Positions 55,167-62,911 of a DNA stretch of 64,000 nucleotides are shown here, one piece after another. The notes under the pieces were generated by a model. That model worked only from the letters and a program-made list of their open reading frames with translations. It had not been told where the DNA came from and searched no databases. Each line of letters starts with the position of its first letter. Within the stretch, counting starts at the first letter, position 1. The translations under genes were made by a program, and so were the position numbers. Source of the DNA: DASRJG01 sp964647625 (GTDB lineage: Bacteria > Acidobacteriota > Polarisedimenticolia > Polarisedimenticolales > DASRJG01); NCBI GenBank assembly GCA_964647625.1, contig CAZYHZ010000019.1, positions 1 to 64,000 of the forward strand, in the 5' to 3' direction.

Positions 55167-56896
55167 CGCCCCTGGCTGGGAACCGGGGATGGCCTTCCCG
55201 CGGCCGTCCCCGGTTCCCTCTTTTTTTCGAGCTTGTCGAGCAGGCTCCGCGCTTCGCCGTCCATCGGGAACCGGGACGCCCACGCCTCGGCGACTCGCCG
55301 CGCGTCGGCGACGTCCCCGCGCTGCAGCGCAATCTTGACGCGGCTGCCGTAGAACGACCGCTGGTCGGGCCAGACCCGGAGCGCGCGGTCCAGAATCTCC
55401 GCGGCGCCGGCGTCGTCACCGACCTCGAAGGCGATGGCCGCGAGCGTTTCCGCCGTTTGAGGGCTCGCAAGCTCGAGGCTCGAGATCTCGGGTGCTCGAT
55501 CGTGCGCGCGCGCCGCGAGGAACCGGAGCTCGACGTCGTCTTTCGCGAGCTCGAGACCGCGATCGGCGTATCGCGCGGCCCCTGCCTTGTCGCCGAGCCT
55601 CAAGCCGATGACCGCCAGGTAGCGATAACCCTTCGCGAAGTCCGGCTTGATCTCGACCGCGCGGCTCAGATCCGTCCGGGCCTCGTCGAGCTTTCCGGTG
55701 CGATACGCGATCTCGCCCAGGAACACCAGCGGAACGTGCGAGCCGGGGAAGTCGGCCGCGATCGCGTGAAGCTCTCGCTCGGCGCCGTCGATGTCCCCCC
55801 GGTCGCGGGCGCCGAGCGCGTGGCTCAATCGCCGCGAGATGTCGGCATCGGCCCGCGCACCGGTCTGGTGGATCAAGATCGCCCCGATCGCCATCGCGAC
55901 GACGCATACGGCCGAAACCCAAGCGCGCTTTCGCCCCCACGCACTCAACGACGCGAACGCGGCGGGAACGGCCCCGAAGAGCGATGCGGGGTTCAGGAGA
56001 GCGCCAAGGAGCGAGGCCGCCGCGATCGCGTATCCGGCCTTCGGCCGCACGGCCTGGATCCCGAGCGCCGCCGCCGGAATGATCGTCAAGACGAGCACGG
56101 GCCGCTTGCCGATCCAGAGGTCGACGGCTCCCGCATCGGCCAGCACGATCGCCAGGGCGGCGAGGGGCAGCCATGCCGCGGCGCGTGGGCTCGATTCGCC
56201 GGCAAACATTTCGTCTGTCACGGGGGAGCGCATCGTCAGCCACAGCAGGAGGCCGAGCAGAATCCAGTGGACGAAGTGATGAGCCGGGATCGCGGTTCCG
56301 GGGAGGCTCGTACCGGCGAGCGCGTGGCTTGCGAAGTGAATCGGAAACGACAGCAGCGCCAGGTATCGTGATCTCCGCGAGCGCAGCTCCGGCGAGACGA
56401 GCACCGCGAGGGGTAACAAAAAGTCGGTCCCGACGAAGAACCAATCGATCAGCGCGGTCTTCGGGACGTCGAGGAGGATCGGCTGCGCCGCCGGGACCGT
56501 CCACCGCCACCATCCCGCCGCCACGGCGGCCGACTCCACGGCCCAGCTGATGGTGCCGAGAAACAGGCACGCCCAAGCGATTCGAGCGAATAGGTAGCGG
56601 CTGAGGCGTGAGCCCAGCCACCATCCGAGATACGCCACGATCGCCCATCCGGCGATCTCCTGGAACGACACGGAGGCGACTGCGAACAGCGGGCTCTTGA
56701 TCACGTACGGAATCGAGGCGCCCGGCGTCCGGTCGATCACCCACTTCAACGCGACGCCCCGGACGACGCCGTACGCGGCGACGCCGCACCAGTACGCGGC
56801 CGCGACCCGCCCGGGAAGAACGCGGCGCGAGTGCACGAAAAGCAGCGCCAGGACGGCGATGGACGGAATGGTCAGGATGAGGATGCGAGGGTCCAC
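55163..56896 (-). CDS. Multi-pass membrane protein with C-terminal TPRs
   Basis: 577 residues from the GTG at 56896. The start is not certain because no strong ribosome-binding site is seen. Residues to about 370 hold ten or so hydrophobic helices (for example ILILTIPSIAVLALLFV, AIVAYLGWWLG, PLAALAIVLADAGA). A His-rich loop HFVHWILLG sits between two of them. Residues 380-560 are TPR-like helices (LGEIAYRTGKLDEARTDLSR, GYRYLAVIGLRLGDKAGAAR). TPR-bearing membrane proteins of this size include glycosyltransferase- and assembly-type proteins, but no catalytic motif allows a call. Confidence 0.82.
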   Translation of the reverse strand: MDPRILILTIPSIAVLALLFVHSRRVLPGRVAAAYWCGVAAYGVVRGVALKWVIDRTPGASIPYVIKSPLFAVASVSFQEIAGWAIVAYLGWWLGSRLSRYLFARIAWACLFLGTISWAVESAAVAAGWWRWTVPAAQPILLDVPKTALIDWFFVGTDFLLPLAVLVSPELRSRRSRYLALLSFPIHFASHALAGTSLPGTAIPAHHFVHWILLGLLLWLTMRSPVTDEMFAGESSPRAAAWLPLAALAIVLADAGAVDLWIGKRPVLVLTIIPAAALGIQAVRPKAGYAIAAASLLGALLNPASLFGAVPAAFASLSAWGRKRAWVSAVCVVAMAIGAILIHQTGARADADISRRLSHALGARDRGDIDGAERELHAIAADFPGSHVPLVFLGEIAYRTGKLDEARTDLSRAVEIKPDFAKGYRYLAVIGLRLGDKAGAARYADRGLELAKDDVELRFLAARAHDRAPEISSLELASPQTAETLAAIAFEVGDDAGAAEILDRALRVWPDQRSFYGSRVKIALQRGDVADARRVAEAWASRFPMDGEARSLLDKLEKKREPGTAAGRPSPVPSQGR

Positions 56897-57147
56897 GGCC
56901 GCGTAGTAGATCAGAACCCGTCTCTGAGTGAAACTTGATGGGGTGGATGGGGGGTTCCCCTCATGGATTGCGCGGGCATTGCGCGGCACTCTCTCGCTCG
57001 TGAACACCATGGATGCCGCTGCTCGTGCGAGGCGATGCGAAGTCGGCCCCCCCAGCCGACGAACGCATGACAATCCACGAGCTCGTTCCTACGCCCTACA
57101 TCGGACAGCCACAGCGCATTCGTCTCGTCACGGGCAGCGGCACCTTT
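56897..57147. other. Non-coding stretch between the TPR gene and the insertion sequence
   Basis: No convincing gene on either strand. Short ORFs here cross into the insertion sequence or lack ribosome-binding sites. It should contain the promoter of the minus-strand TPR gene, but I see no clear -35/-10. GGGGTGGATGGGGGG near 56940 is a short purine run of unknown meaning. It is also the original upstream DNA of the His-rich protein gene, now separated from it by the IS. Confidence 0.6.
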
Positions 57148-57167
57148 CATAGTGGTTCCGAGAATGT
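57148..57167. repeat. Left terminal inverted repeat of the IS
   Basis: CATAGTGGTTCCGAGAATGT, perfect inverse of 58501-58520; identity stops on both sides of the 20 bases. Confidence 0.9.
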
Positions 57168-57219
57168 CGGTGTTCGGAGCACCGGGACGCGGCTCTACCT
57201 CGCTTGGCAATCGCGTTGG

Positions 57220-58491
57220 CTAGTACGCCAGCTTGAGGTTGTGCGCCGGAGAGCGTTTCAGAGTAGGCGTCGGCATCCGGCGTTCGTAGAGCTCGGACCA
57301 GGCGGCGATATCGGGCGTGCGCGAGGGTTGGAGCCGACGAGCGAAGACACGATCCCAGCTCCAAGGTGCATCGGTCAACCCCAGCCACATCGCCGGCGTG
57401 ATCGAACGCGGCCGGCGCTCCGATCGACCCTTGAGCAGATTGCGGAACACAGCGAACAGGTGCAACCGCTCGAGCTGCGCTTCCGTTCGTCGTCCGAACG
57501 CAATCGTCTCCCTTGCATGAGCCTTCACGGAGTGCCGGAGGAAGCGGTGCAAGGTGTCGATGGGGAACATCGCCCGATCCCGCGCGAGAGCCTCCGGCGA
57601 GCGCTTGGATCCTTTCGGCCCTCGGACGGGATTGGGGAAGACGCCGTGCCGGACGATGCCGCCGAGGGGGTGTCGCATGATCGCCCGCGCGTAGTCTCCC
57701 TTGTCGTCGGATAACAATTGAACGGCCGGTGCGTCGAGCTTCGGCAGCATGAAATCGAGCTGGCGCGTCAGGGACTTGGCGTACGCACCGCGGACGGGCT
57801 TACCGGATATCGCGTCCCAGTGTTTTCGCCGTTTCCGCTGCGAGGGCGAGAGCTTCCCGCCGCGCCGGTGAGGCGCATAGCCCAGGCCGTAAACGAACCA
57901 AGAATGATGCCCGACCATCGTTCCCAGTCCGCACGGGTGGTACTGAGTGCCGGTGAACGTCTCGAAGTCGTCGTAGTTGAGCGGCTCTCCGATGCGCTCG
58001 AGCGCGGCCAGACAGTGGCTCTGCAACAGCTGGGCGTGCCGCCCGATCCGGGCGACTCGTTTTGTCACCGTGCTGTGGACACAGCCCGCCATCCGGGCGA
58101 TCTGCCGGTGGGCGGCGCCGTTGACAAGCCCGTGAGCGATCGGAACGGTGAGCTCGGGACGCTTGAGGTAATAGCTTGCCGCGAAGGACTGCTGCGAAAA
58201 CCCCTTACCGCACGCACGACACGAGAATCGAGGAACGAACCGGCGGTCGCACAGCCGAGTGAACCCCGTCCGGAGACGGCGGTAGCGAAACACGGACGGA
58301 TCGATCAGGTGCTGCGAACAGTCGGGGCGCGGACAGAACGAAGGGACGAATCGATCGGCAGGAATGAGCTCGATAGGAGCAGGCTGGTCGAACACATCTG
58401 ACCGATAGCGCAATCTCGGTGCCCGCATCCACGGCGCGAAATCCTTGAGATTCTGGAGCGGCCCTGTCCGCACTTGTCCGCAGTCGGACAA
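57220..58491 (-). CDS. Transposase of the insertion sequence
   Basis: Up to 423 residues from the ATG at 58491; a start about 21 codons in (MRAPRLRY) is also possible. A zinc-ribbon N-terminus has FCPRPDC and FSCRACGKGFSQQSF, then a helix-turn-helix (AHRQIARMAGCVHSTVTKRV). A DDE-type core follows with Asp in LNYDDFETFTG, Asp in QLLSDDKGDY, and Glu within RRTEAQLERLHLF. No stop or frameshift interrupts it, so it may be active. The last codons lie about 50 bases inside the left inverted repeat. It matches the IS1/IS1595-like plan (zinc ribbon plus DDE), but I cannot name the family. Confidence 0.85.
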   Translation of the reverse strand: MSDCGQVRTGPLQNLKDFAPWMRAPRLRYRSDVFDQPAPIELIPADRFVPSFCPRPDCSQHLIDPSVFRYRRLRTGFTRLCDRRFVPRFSCRACGKGFSQQSFAASYYLKRPELTVPIAHGLVNGAAHRQIARMAGCVHSTVTKRVARIGRHAQLLQSHCLAALERIGEPLNYDDFETFTGTQYHPCGLGTMVGHHSWFVYGLGYAPHRRGGKLSPSQRKRRKHWDAISGKPVRGAYAKSLTRQLDFMLPKLDAPAVQLLSDDKGDYARAIMRHPLGGIVRHGVFPNPVRGPKGSKRSPEALARDRAMFPIDTLHRFLRHSVKAHARETIAFGRRTEAQLERLHLFAVFRNLLKGRSERRPRSITPAMWLGLTDAPWSWDRVFARRLQPSRTPDIAAWSELYERRMPTPTLKRSPAHNLKLAY

Positions 58492-58500
58492 TTCGGACGA

Positions 58501-58520
58501 ACATTCTCGGAACCACTATG
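58501..58520. repeat. Right terminal inverted repeat of the IS
   Basis: ACATTCTCGGAACCACTATG, perfect inverse of the left end. It lies 34 bases before the start of the His-rich envelope protein gene. Confidence 0.9.
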
Positions 58521-58554
58521 GACCGGTCGGGGCGGCGGAGTCACAATCGCCGCG

Positions 58555-59880
58555 ATGCTGATGCTCCCCGTCGCCGCCGCTCTGGCGCTGGCCCCGCTCG
58601 AAGCTCAGCGCGATGAGCACGACGAGCACGCGGCGCACGCGATGCACCATCACCACGCTCCAGGGGAGCCGCTCGGCATCCCCGACACGCGTGCGGGCTC
58701 GGGTACCGCATGGCAGCCGGATTCGACCCCGATGCGCGGGCACCACCTCGCGGCGAGTCCCTGGACGATCATGCTCCACGGCGCGCTGTTCGCCGGATAC
58801 GACCGGCAGTCCGGGGACCGGGGCGACTCGAAGTGGGTGGCGCCCGGCTGGGCGATGGCGATGGAGCAGCGGCCGGCCGGCGGAGGCTTCGTCACTCTTC
58901 GTCAGATGATCAGCACCGATCCGGTGACGGTCGGGAAGAACGGCGCGCCCCTGCTCCTTCAGACGGGCGAGAGCCTGGACGGAGCGCCGATCCACGACCG
59001 GCAGCACCCGCACGATCTCTTCATGGAGCTCGCGGCGCAGTACGTGCGCGCCCTGTCCCCTGCCATGGGATTCGAGATCTATGCGGCGCCCGCCGGCGAG
59101 CCCGCGCTCGGCCCCGTCGCGTTTCCCCATCGAGCCTCGGCAGCGTTCGATCCGATGGCGCCGCTGTCCCACCACTGGCAGGACTCGACGCACATCAGCT
59201 TCGGCGTGCTCACGCTCGGCTGGCTCTTCCCGAAGGTGAAGGTGGAAGGATCGTGGTTCAACGGTCGGGAGCCGGACGAGAATCGCTACGACCTCGATCT
59301 CCGCCGGCTCGATTCCTGGTCGGGCCGCGTCTCCTACAACCCGGCGAGCGCGTGGAGCTTGCAGGCTTCGTACGGCTACCTGGCGAGCCCCGAGGCGCTC
59401 CACCCGGACACGGGCGTCCACCGGCTGACGGCCTCCGCGATGTACGACACGAGCTGGGCCGACGGCGGGCACGTCGCGGCGACGGCGGTGTACGGGCGCA
59501 ACGACACCTCGGGCGATCCGACGACCTCGTCGGGACTGATCGAAGCCGCTTACGAGGCGCCGTGGCGGGGAACGATCTTCGGCCGCCTCGAGATCGTGGA
59601 GAAAACGGGCGACGACCTCGTGCTGCCGGCGGGTCTCGAGAGTGAGGTGTTCACGCTGACGTGCGTGACGTCGGGCTACCGGCACCGGCTGATCGCGACG
59701 TCCACGGTCGATTTCGGCATCGGAGCGGCCCTCTCCGTCAACGCGATCCCCTCCGGCCTGGAGCCGTTCTACGGCAGCCGGCACCCCGCCGGGGGGATGG
59801 TGTTCCTCGACCTCCGGCCCACCGTGATGAGCCCGTCCATGGGCCACTCCATGCCCATGAGCCCGAAAACAACGCCCTGA
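58555..59880 (+). CDS. Secreted His-rich envelope protein, possibly metal-linked
   Basis: 441 residues from ATG 58555, which begins a signal peptide (MLMLPVAAALALAPLEAQ); the longer frame would start inside the IS. A His/Asp/Glu-rich stretch follows (DEHDEHAAHAMHHHHAPGE), a likely metal site. The rest is rich in aromatic and alternating residues with WTIMLHGALFAGYD, HDRQHPHDLFMELAAQYVRA and REPDENRYDLDLRRLDSWSG, like an outer-membrane beta-barrel. The Met/His-rich end (PSMGHSMPMSP) again suits copper binding. Proteins of this type occur near copper-resistance genes in other bacteria, but that is general knowledge and not shown here. The IS now sits in its promoter region. Confidence 0.82.
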   Translation: MLMLPVAAALALAPLEAQRDEHDEHAAHAMHHHHAPGEPLGIPDTRAGSGTAWQPDSTPMRGHHLAASPWTIMLHGALFAGYDRQSGDRGDSKWVAPGWAMAMEQRPAGGGFVTLRQMISTDPVTVGKNGAPLLLQTGESLDGAPIHDRQHPHDLFMELAAQYVRALSPAMGFEIYAAPAGEPALGPVAFPHRASAAFDPMAPLSHHWQDSTHISFGVLTLGWLFPKVKVEGSWFNGREPDENRYDLDLRRLDSWSGRVSYNPASAWSLQASYGYLASPEALHPDTGVHRLTASAMYDTSWADGGHVAATAVYGRNDTSGDPTTSSGLIEAAYEAPWRGTIFGRLEIVEKTGDDLVLPAGLESEVFTLTCVTSGYRHRLIATSTVDFGIGAALSVNAIPSGLEPFYGSRHPAGGMVFLDLRPTVMSPSMGHSMPMSPKTTP

Positions 59881-59969
59881 CCGATCGGTTTTCGCGGTTT
59901 CCTTGCGCGGCACCGCGCGGCGCCTAAGTTTATTTCGTCGGGTACCGGTGTTGCCGGACGGAGGGGGCC

Positions 59970-60467
59970 ATGCTCGGCGAGCGGATCTGCAACGACCTCG
60001 AGACGTTGAGAGCTTCGGGCGCCTCGTTCGGAGCGATCCTCGAAGAAGCCGTCCGCCGCCTCCACGAGAGCCATCCGAACTTCCACTGGACCGGCATCTA
60101 CGAGCTGTTCCCCGACAACGTGCTGCGCCTGGGGCCGTTCGTCGGAGCGCCGACCGAGCACGTGTTCATCGGGGTCGGCCAGGGCGTCTGCGGTACCGCC
60201 GTCGCCGAGAAGCGCAACATCAACGTTCCCGACGTCAGCAAGGTTGCCAACTACCTCGCCTGCTCGACCTCGACGAAGTCCGAGCTCGTGGTGCTCATCC
60301 GCTCGGGCGACATGATCTTCGCGCAAGTCGACGTCGACTCCCACGAGTACGACGCCTTCGATCCGGACTCGGTGACGGACGTCGAGCGTGTCGCGGCGTG
60401 GCTCGCCCAGGAATACCTCCGCCGGCGCGGCTGGGCCCGGCCCGCGGCCGCCGGCTCGCGCGGCTGA
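59970..60467 (+). CDS. GAF protein resembling free methionine-(R)-sulfoxide reductase
   Basis: 165 residues, a single GAF domain without signal peptide. The pattern GVGQGVCGTAV, VPDVSKVANYLACST, VDVDSHEYDAFD and a final ADVERVAAWLA-like helix matches fRMsr (YebR-type) enzymes, which reduce free Met-R-sulfoxide with active-site cysteines. Here two of the three conserved Cys are present, C74 and C98, 24 residues apart as in the family. The third position (about residue 64) is His, so activity is uncertain. GGAGGGGGCC precedes the ATG. It lies 26 bases before the hybrid kinase gene, so the GAF domain may instead work as a redox sensor for it (inference). Confidence 0.82.
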   Translation: MLGERICNDLETLRASGASFGAILEEAVRRLHESHPNFHWTGIYELFPDNVLRLGPFVGAPTEHVFIGVGQGVCGTAVAEKRNINVPDVSKVANYLACSTSTKSELVVLIRSGDMIFAQVDVDSHEYDAFDPDSVTDVERVAAWLAQEYLRRRGWARPAAAGSRG

Positions 60468-60493
60468 CCGCCGGCGCCGGAGAGCAGAAGCCC

Positions 60494-62911
60494 GTGGAAA
60501 CGCCGCCGCTCGATCCCGGCACCGAGACGATCGAGAGTCTCCGCCAACGCGTCGCCGAGTTCGAACGCGTCGCGCGCATGCTCGAGACGCAGGTCAAGGT
60601 CTTGGAGCGCGAGCGGCAGAAGCTCGCCGCGGTCGTGCGGCACGGCGACGTCGGCTTCGTCTTGGTGGGCGCCGACCTCCGGGTGACGTGGAGCAATGAG
60701 TTCTTCTCGCAGCACCTGCGCGAGCAGAATCGTCCGGCGAGCTTCGCCGGGCTTCCGTGCCATCACGCGCTGTGCCGCAAGAACGTCCAGTGCGACGAGT
60801 GTCCCGCCGTGGCGGCCCTCGAGTCCGGCTGCACGGCCCACAGCGAGATCACGCTCGAGATCGACGGCGCCACGCGGACGCTGTACGCGACCGCGATTCC
60901 GATCACCTCCGCGGAAGGCGATACCGACCAGGTCATGACGATGGTGCAGGACGTGTCCGGCCTCGAGGTGCTCCGCGCCTCGGAGCGCATGCTGCGTGAG
61001 AGCGAGGGCCGCCTCAGGCTCTTGGTCGAGCAAATGCCGGCCGTGATGTGGAGCACGGACATGGAGCTGCGCTTCACGTCGATCTCGGGGTCGGCCCTGG
61101 GCCAGCTCGGCATCGTCCCGAAGAAGCTCGTCGGCCGCGGGCTCTACGAGCATTTCCGGGCGCACGATCCCTCGGGCGCCGCGATGTCCGCTCACCTGAG
61201 CGCGGTCGCGGGGCGCTCCGCGTCGTGCGAGATGACCTGGAACGGGCGCGAGTTCGAGACCTACGTCGAGCCGTTGATGTCCCCCGACCGGACGATCATC
61301 GGGTGCGTGGCGCTCGGGCTCGACGTGACGGATCGCCGCGCCGCCGAAGACGCGCGGCGCCTGAGCGAGGCGAGGAAGAACGCGATCCTCGAGGCGGCCC
61401 TGGACGCGATCGTGATCATGGACCACCAGGCCTGCATCGTGGAGTTCAACCCCGCCGCCGAGAAGATGTTCCAGTATTCGCGCGCGGACGTCCTGGGACG
61501 GCCGCTCGCGGAGGTGATCATCCCGCCCCGCCTGCGCCCGGCGCACGTCGACGGGTTCAAGCGTTTCCTGACGACCGGCCACGGACCGGTGCTCGGCCGC
61601 AGGATCGAGAGCATCGGCATGCGCAAGGACGGGTCCGAGATCCCGGTCGAGCTGGCGATCTCGCGGATTCCGCTCGACGGACCGCCGAGCTTCACCGGCC
61701 ACATTCGCGACCTGACCGATCGCAAGGCGGCCGAGGCGGAGCTCAGGGAGCGCGACGAGCTGCTCCGGCAGACGCAGAGAATGGAGGCGATCGGGACGCT
61801 GGCCGGCGGCGTCGCGCACGACTTCAACAACATCCTGACGGCGATCCTCGGCTACGCAGGCCTGCTGAAGCGCCTCGATACGCGGATCGAAGGCGTCCAG
61901 CGCGCCGCCGACGTCGTCGAGAAGGCCGCCACGCGCGGCGCCGTCCTCACGCAGCAGCTCCTCGGATTCGCCCGCAAGGGGAAGAACGAAAGCGTTCCCG
62001 TCGAGCTGCCGTCGATCGTCGAGGAGGTCACCGTCCTGCTCCAGCGGACGATCGACAAGAAGATCGCCGTGCACAGGACGACGGACTCCGGACGCCTCCT
62101 GGTGATGGGCGATCCGGGTCAGCTCCAGCAGGTCGTCCTCAATCTGGCGATCAACGCGCGGGACGCGATGCCCGACGGCGGACGGCTCGACATCGGGCTG
62201 TCGGTCGTCGACCTCGACGAGGACGAATGCCGGCGGCGCCCGGGCGCGAACCCGGGCCGCTACGTCCGGCTCGAGGTGCAAGACACCGGGCACGGAATTC
62301 CCGAGGAAGTGCGGGGGCGGATCTTCGAGCCGTTCTTCACCACGAAGGACGTCGGCAAGGGCACGGGAATGGGCCTCGCGATGGTGTACGGCATCGTCCA
62401 GAACCACGGCGGCGTCGTCGCCGTGCGCAGCGAGGTCAAGGTCGGCACGACGTTCGAGATCCTCCTTCCTCAGGCCCCGGAATCCGCCGCCGCCGACGCG
62501 GCACGTCGCAGCGACGCCGTCGTCCCGGGCACCGGTCGCGTGCTCGTCGTCGACGACGAGGCCAGCGTGCGCGAGGTCGCGGCCGACATTCTGGAGAGCT
62601 TGGGCTACCAGGTCACGACGGCGAAGGACGGCGCTTCCGCGATCGAGACTTACCGCGAGGCCGCGCAGCCCTTCGACGCGGTGCTCCTCGATTTCGCCAT
62701 GCCCGGAATGGACGGGCGCGAGTGCTTCCGCGCGCTGCGCAAGATCGATCCCGCGGCGAAGGTCCTGCTGTGCACCGGCTACGGGTTCGACGTCGCCGGC
62801 CAGGCGCTCCTCGACGAAGGCATGGTGGGCGTCGTCGCGAAGCCGTACGAGATCGCGCGCCTGTCCGATGCGATCGCCGCGGCGATCCGCAGCGGCGCTA
62901 CGCTTCCCTGA
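60494..62911 (+). CDS. Hybrid sensor histidine kinase with three PAS domains and receiver
   Basis: 805 residues from the GTG at 60494. A coiled coil (10-45), then PAS 1 (about 48-160) carrying a Cys cluster CHHALCRKNVQCDECPA, PAS 2 (about 170-285, MPAVMWSTDMELRF) and PAS 3 (about 290-415, ALDAIVIMDHQACIVEFNPA). HisKA has LAGGVAHDFNNILTAI, and the ATPase domain has INARDAMPDGG, DTGHGIPEE and GTGMGLAMVYGIV. The C-terminal receiver has VLVVDDE, acceptor Asp in LLDFAMPGM, and Lys in VAKPYE. No membrane helix, so cytoplasmic. The four Cys in PAS 1 may bind metal or sense redox, which would fit its fRMsr-like neighbour. The gene ends in a 14-base overlap with the convergent permease. Confidence 0.93.
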   Translation: METPPLDPGTETIESLRQRVAEFERVARMLETQVKVLERERQKLAAVVRHGDVGFVLVGADLRVTWSNEFFSQHLREQNRPASFAGLPCHHALCRKNVQCDECPAVAALESGCTAHSEITLEIDGATRTLYATAIPITSAEGDTDQVMTMVQDVSGLEVLRASERMLRESEGRLRLLVEQMPAVMWSTDMELRFTSISGSALGQLGIVPKKLVGRGLYEHFRAHDPSGAAMSAHLSAVAGRSASCEMTWNGREFETYVEPLMSPDRTIIGCVALGLDVTDRRAAEDARRLSEARKNAILEAALDAIVIMDHQACIVEFNPAAEKMFQYSRADVLGRPLAEVIIPPRLRPAHVDGFKRFLTTGHGPVLGRRIESIGMRKDGSEIPVELAISRIPLDGPPSFTGHIRDLTDRKAAEAELRERDELLRQTQRMEAIGTLAGGVAHDFNNILTAILGYAGLLKRLDTRIEGVQRAADVVEKAATRGAVLTQQLLGFARKGKNESVPVELPSIVEEVTVLLQRTIDKKIAVHRTTDSGRLLVMGDPGQLQQVVLNLAINARDAMPDGGRLDIGLSVVDLDEDECRRRPGANPGRYVRLEVQDTGHGIPEEVRGRIFEPFFTTKDVGKGTGMGLAMVYGIVQNHGGVVAVRSEVKVGTTFEILLPQAPESAAADAARRSDAVVPGTGRVLVVDDEASVREVAADILESLGYQVTTAKDGASAIETYREAAQPFDAVLLDFAMPGMDGRECFRALRKIDPAAKVLLCTGYGFDVAGQALLDEGMVGVVAKPYEIARLSDAIAAAIRSGATLP

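Larger units (their letters stand above)
57148..58520 (-). mobile_element. Insertion sequence, 1373 bp, with 20-bp perfect terminal inverted repeats
   Basis: The ends are CATAGTGGTTCCGAGAATGT (57148-57167) and its exact inverse at 58501-58520. One transposase gene on the minus strand fills the inside. No target-site duplication is visible next to the ends (CACCTTT on the left, GACCGG on the right), so either the true ends are slightly inside, the duplication has decayed, or the flanks were rearranged. The family is uncertain; the transposase layout recalls IS1/IS1595-type enzymes. Confidence 0.87.

Noticed and set aside
57013..57714. Plus-strand frame crossing the left end of the IS
   Set aside because: It reads from flanking DNA into the transposase antisense strand, so it cannot be an ancestral gene; no ribosome-binding site.
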